A stretch of 64,000 nucleotides of DNA, taken from Siansivirga zeaxanthinifaciens CC-SAMT-1 (lineage in GTDB: Bacteria > Bacteroidota > Bacteroidia > Flavobacteriales > Flavobacteriaceae). This document shows, piece after piece, positions 61,276-64,000 of this stretch. Below the pieces are notes generated by a model that made no database searches, was not told where the DNA came from, and saw only the letters and a list, made by a program, of their open reading frames with translations. A program made the position numbers and the translations under genes. The number at the start of each line of letters is the position of its first letter. Position 1 is the first letter of the stretch. The DNA lies in contig NZ_CP007202.1 in the NCBI RefSeq assembly GCF_000941055.1, positions 2,476,001 to 2,540,000 of the forward strand. The letters run 5' to 3'.

Positions 61276-62110
61276 AAATGCAATAAAATATATGGTTTTA
61301 AGCACACTTGCTTTTGCTTGTATGAATGCTACCGTAAAATATTTAAAAAATATAGACACCTACCAAATCGTATTTTTTAGGTCGTTGAGTTCGTTGTTTT
61401 TCACCTTCGGATTTCTTTTAAAAAATAAAATCCCCATTATAGGCAAAAACAATAAGCTTTTAATTTTACGATCTATAACAGGGGCTTCTTCCATGTTGTT
61501 ATTTTTTATGTCTGTAAAATATTTATCTATTGGTACAGCTGTAGCCTTGCGTTATAGCGCACCCATTTTTGCGGCCATATTTGCTGTAATTTTATTACGC
61601 GAACGCATAAGACCTGTACAGTGGTTGTTTTTTATTATATCGTTTGTTGGTATTATTGTTTTAAAAGGATTGGATACAAGCATAAACACGACCGGTTTAA
61701 TTTTAGTTTTAATTGCAGCCGTTTTAAGTGGGCTTGTGTACATCATAATTAATAAAATAGGTAAAAGCGAACATCCTGCGGTTATCGTAAATTATTTTAT
61801 GGTAACTGCAACGGTTTTAGGCGGTGTTTTATCTATTAAAAACTGGATAACCCCATCTGGAACCGACTGGTTTTTCTTGTTTAGTTTAGGGGTTTTTGGT
61901 TATTTCGGACAAATAAACATGACCAAAGCTTTCCAGATTGCATCCACCAATATTGTTGCGCCTTTAAAATATGTTGAAGTTGTATTTACAGCTACTATTG
62001 GCGTTTTAATATTTAGCGAAGTCTATACTTTATATAGTTTATTAGGTATTGCTTTAATTATTGGCGGTTTAATTTTAAATGTCTGGTATAAGTCGCGAGT
62101 GAAATTATAA
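61265..62110 (+). CDS. EamA-family (DMT superfamily) transporter
   Basis: A 281-residue protein with ten hydrophobic helices in two EamA halves: SLFFTFGFLLKNKIP and ALRYSAPIFAAIFAVILLRE in the first, VNYFMVTATVLGGVLSIKNW and ASTNIVAPLKYVEVVFTATI in the second. It is a metabolite exporter of unknown substrate. The start is probably TTG 61265 (MDVKNAIKYMVLSTLAF), which overlaps the preceding gene by 11 bases; ATG 61292 would shorten the first helix by nine residues. It is the second of two tandem EamA genes. Confidence 0.9.
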   Translation: MDVKNAIKYMVLSTLAFACMNATVKYLKNIDTYQIVFFRSLSSLFFTFGFLLKNKIPIIGKNNKLLILRSITGASSMLLFFMSVKYLSIGTAVALRYSAPIFAAIFAVILLRERIRPVQWLFFIISFVGIIVLKGLDTSINTTGLILVLIAAVLSGLVYIIINKIGKSEHPAVIVNYFMVTATVLGGVLSIKNWITPSGTDWFFLFSLGVFGYFGQINMTKAFQIASTNIVAPLKYVEVVFTATIGVLIFSEVYTLYSLLGIALIIGGLILNVWYKSRVKL

Positions 62111-62127
62111 ATTGAAAGATGCTATTG

Positions 62128-62159
62128 TTTGTCTAACGCAAATCTACTTTGTACTTTTA
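62128..62159 (+). promoter_or_regulatory. Candidate promoter of the GT9 gene
   Basis: TTTG at 62128, a spacer of exactly 20 bases, and TACTTTTA at 62152-62159. This is close to the TTTG-N20-TAnnTTTG consensus; the gene starts 32 bases downstream. Confidence 0.5.
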
Positions 62160-62190
62160 CGCGCTTTTAAATTAAAACCATTTTAAAAAA

Positions 62191-63243
62191 ATGTCATTTT
62201 CAATATTTATAAATAAAATTAGAAGACGCATCATGCATGGTATTACCAAGCATATTGGTAGTAGTGGTATCAAGCTTGAAATAGGCGCTTTAAATCCTGA
62301 AAATATAAAACGTGTTTTAATTATAAGAGCAAATCACCGATTGGGAAACCAATTATTACTAACACCTATAGTTCAAGAAGTATTAAATACGTTTCCTAAT
62401 GCTACTGTCGATTTATTTGTAAAAGGTGGTGTTGCTAATCCTGTTTTTCAAAATTACGATAGGGTTAAAACCATTATTCAATTGCCCAAAATGCCCTTTA
62501 GTAATTTAATTAAATACATTAAATGCTGGGCTTCAATAAAGCAAAAAACATACGATTTGGTTATAAACGGAGATAAAAATTCTTCATCTGGGCGATTATT
62601 AACTCAAATGGCTCGTGCCGATTTCAAACTTTTTGGAGAAGTTATTGAAGCGGTAGAAAACGAACACCCCGACAGCAAGCATATTTCAAAACATCCTATC
62701 TACAATTTACGCTATTTTTTAACTCAATTAGGATTGCCAAAAAACGAATCGGCGTTACCTTTATTGGATATCAAGTTAAGTGACAGCGAAATTAATAAAG
62801 GAAAAGCCCTTTTAAATGACATTGTAAAAAACGATAAAAAAACCATCTGTATTTACACCAATGCCACTGGCGATAAATGTTATTCAGAAGACTGGTGGAC
62901 AACACTTTATAATCGATTACTTGAAGCGTATTCTCAATATAATATTATTGAAATGCTTCCTATTGAAAACATATCAAAAATCAATTTTAAAGCGACTCAT
63001 TTTTACAGTCAGGATATTCGAGAAATGGGTGCTATTATTCATAACACTGCCATTTTTATTGCTGCAGACAACGGTGTTATGCATTTGGCTAGCGCATCCC
63101 TAACGCCATGTGTTGGGTTCTTTTCGGTTACAAATCCAGAGGTGTACGAACCTTACGGCAATGGAAGCATCGCACTAAACACAAATAAAACAACCATTGA
63201 GGACTGGATGCAAGCCATTAACAACATCTTAAAAAAATCTTAA
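62191..63243 (+). CDS. Glycosyltransferase family 9 (heptosyltransferase-like)
   Basis: A 350-residue GT-B glycosyltransferase of the WaaF/ADP-heptose group. The N-terminal half has RVLIIRANHRLGNQLLLTPI, a variant of the heptosyltransferase G-D-x-x motif with N and R, and VDLFVKGGVANPVFQN. The C-terminal half has the IYTNATGDKCYSEDWWTTLY region, then the sugar-nucleotide-binding AIFIAADNGVMHLASA (DSG/DNGVMH motif) and VGFFSVTNPEVYEPYG. It acts in the cytosol on lipopolysaccharide core sugars or another glycan; donor and acceptor cannot be told. Confidence 0.9.
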   Translation: MSFSIFINKIRRRIMHGITKHIGSSGIKLEIGALNPENIKRVLIIRANHRLGNQLLLTPIVQEVLNTFPNATVDLFVKGGVANPVFQNYDRVKTIIQLPKMPFSNLIKYIKCWASIKQKTYDLVINGDKNSSSGRLLTQMARADFKLFGEVIEAVENEHPDSKHISKHPIYNLRYFLTQLGLPKNESALPLLDIKLSDSEINKGKALLNDIVKNDKKTICIYTNATGDKCYSEDWWTTLYNRLLEAYSQYNIIEMLPIENISKINFKATHFYSQDIREMGAIIHNTAIFIAADNGVMHLASASLTPCVGFFSVTNPEVYEPYGNGSIALNTNKTTIEDWMQAINNILKKS

Positions 63244-63322
63244 TTTTTTAGTTTATTACTAATTAAAAACCCTATTTAAGTCGTTATTAATATAGATTAA
63301 TTTTATTCTCTACTTCATTGTT

Positions 63323-63330
63323 TAAATTTG
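63323..63330 (+). promoter_or_regulatory. Bacteroidota-type -7 element upstream of the OYE gene
   Basis: TAAATTTG, a full TAnnTTTG match identical to the one at 9884, 32 bases before the ATG at 63363. The -33 region lacks a clear TTG. Confidence 0.4.
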
Positions 63331-63362
63331 TTACACTTCGATTATTAAAAACAAATAGAACA

Positions 63363-64000
63363 ATGAGTATGCAAAATTTATTAAAACCTTATAATAGTAA
63401 ACATTTAAACTTAAAAAACAGGGTTGTTATGGCGCCTATGACAAGAAGTAGAGCCGCTAACGACGAAAAAAAACCTACAGACGAACTACAGGGTGTATAT
63501 TACGAACAACGTGCATCTGCCGGATTAATTATAACCGAAGGTTCGCAAGTATCGGAAATGGCCGTTGGTTATATAAATACACCGGGAATTCATACCAGCG
63601 CTCAAGTAGAAGGATGGAAACACGTTACTAAACGTGTGCATGACAAAGGCGGAAAAATATTTATTCAATTATGGCATGTGGGTAGAATGTCGCATCCCGA
63701 CTTTCACAATGGCGAATTACCCGTTTCTGCTTCAGCTTTAAATCCTGAAGCCCAATCGTATACACCAACAGGTTTTAAAGATACGGTAACTCCAAAAGCC
63801 ATGACAAAATTTGAAATAGAAGATACCATTAACGATTTCGTTGAAGCTGCTAAAAACGCTATGGAAGCTGGTTTTGATGGTGTTGAAATTCATTCATCAA
63901 ATGGGTATTTATTTCATCAGTTTTTTAACGGCACATCAAATGTTAGAACCGATGAATATGGCGGAACCATTGAAAACAGAGCTCGCTTTTTCTTTGAAGT
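63363..64000 (+). CDS. NADH:flavin oxidoreductase, Old Yellow Enzyme family (5' part)
   Basis: The gene runs off the right edge; about 212 residues are visible. They carry the OYE barrel signatures: MAPMTRSRA near residue 25, LIITEGSQVSEMAVGY, FIQLWHVGRMSHP (the active-site region; the usual HxGR) and GFDGVEIHSSNGYLFHQFF, then TDEYGGTIENRARFF. Members reduce activated alkenes or nitro compounds with NAD(P)H and bound FMN. ATG 63363 gives the natural start MSMQNLLKPY. Confidence 0.93.
   Translation, partial: MSMQNLLKPYNSKHLNLKNRVVMAPMTRSRAANDEKKPTDELQGVYYEQRASAGLIITEGSQVSEMAVGYINTPGIHTSAQVEGWKHVTKRVHDKGGKIFIQLWHVGRMSHPDFHNGELPVSASALNPEAQSYTPTGFKDTVTPKAMTKFEIEDTINDFVEAAKNAMEAGFDGVEIHSSNGYLFHQFFNGTSNVRTDEYGGTIENRARFFFE

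Noticed and set aside
1..64000. tRNA, rRNA or tmRNA genes
   Set aside because: I looked in the longer gaps (1603-1942, 6677-6906, 9622-9925, 37452-37791, 40429-40887) and saw no cloverleaf or rRNA sequence.

Overview
The window looks like a chromosomal stretch of a member of the Flavobacteriaceae (Bacteroidota). The reasons are the AT-rich sequence, the almost complete lack of Shine-Dalgarno sites, recurrent TAnnTTTG -7 promoter elements, two proteins with type IX secretion (T9SS) C-terminal sorting domains, a MutS2 without its Smr domain, a fused E1 alpha/beta 2-oxoacid dehydrogenase, a fused aspartokinase-homoserine dehydrogenase, and DUF1835 and DUF3124 proteins. No rRNA, tRNA, CRISPR array, transposase or phage gene was seen.

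Layout. 1-4.5 kb: the 5' part of an LpxH-like phosphoesterase, chorismate synthase (aroC), a dicarboxylate:cation symporter with a mercaptopyruvate sulfurtransferase, and a DCC thiol oxidoreductase. 4.5-9.6 kb: DNA and tRNA maintenance on the minus strand (mutS2, miaE, recG). 9.9-18.4 kb: an unusual PHP-ACT-ACT protein, a secreted M1 aminopeptidase, a patatin, a membrane-anchored glutamate-synthase-like FMN protein and an AsmA-like protein. 18.5-26.9 kb: a UvrD/PcrA helicase, a YrdC protein, yebC, pterin dehydratase, an RmlD-like SDR, glutaminase, gcvT, MarC and a DUF3124 lipoprotein. 27.0-31.7 kb: an AT-richer accessory block with a SIR2-domain protein carrying about eight 39-residue helical repeats, then two secreted proteins of unknown function. 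31.8-37.7 kb: a small membrane protein, an acetyltransferase and the thrA-thrB-thrC operon, preceded by a 35-codon leader peptide rich in Thr and Ile (thrL). 37.8-40.4 kb: Nnr (NAD(P)HX repair) and a TlpA lipoprotein. 40.9-48.6 kb: a 2102-residue T9SS adhesin-like protein with 14 tandem 243-bp repeats, and a VCBS-repeat T9SS cargo protein. 48.8-52.8 kb: a compact minus-strand operon (2OG-Fe oxygenase, eIF1-like factor, DUF1835 protein, nucleoside phosphorylase, solute-binding-fold protein). 52.9-64 kb: fused E1, a 3D-domain lipoprotein, a secreted protein, an aldo-keto reductase, a RadD-like helicase, a cold-shock protein, PPK2, two EamA transporters, a GT9 glycosyltransferase and a truncated Old Yellow Enzyme.

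Most of the window is core metabolism, genome maintenance and envelope functions. The parts most worth a second look are the SIR2-repeat protein and its secreted neighbours, the thr leader peptide, the PHP-ACT-ACT fusion and the near-identical repeat array of the giant surface protein.
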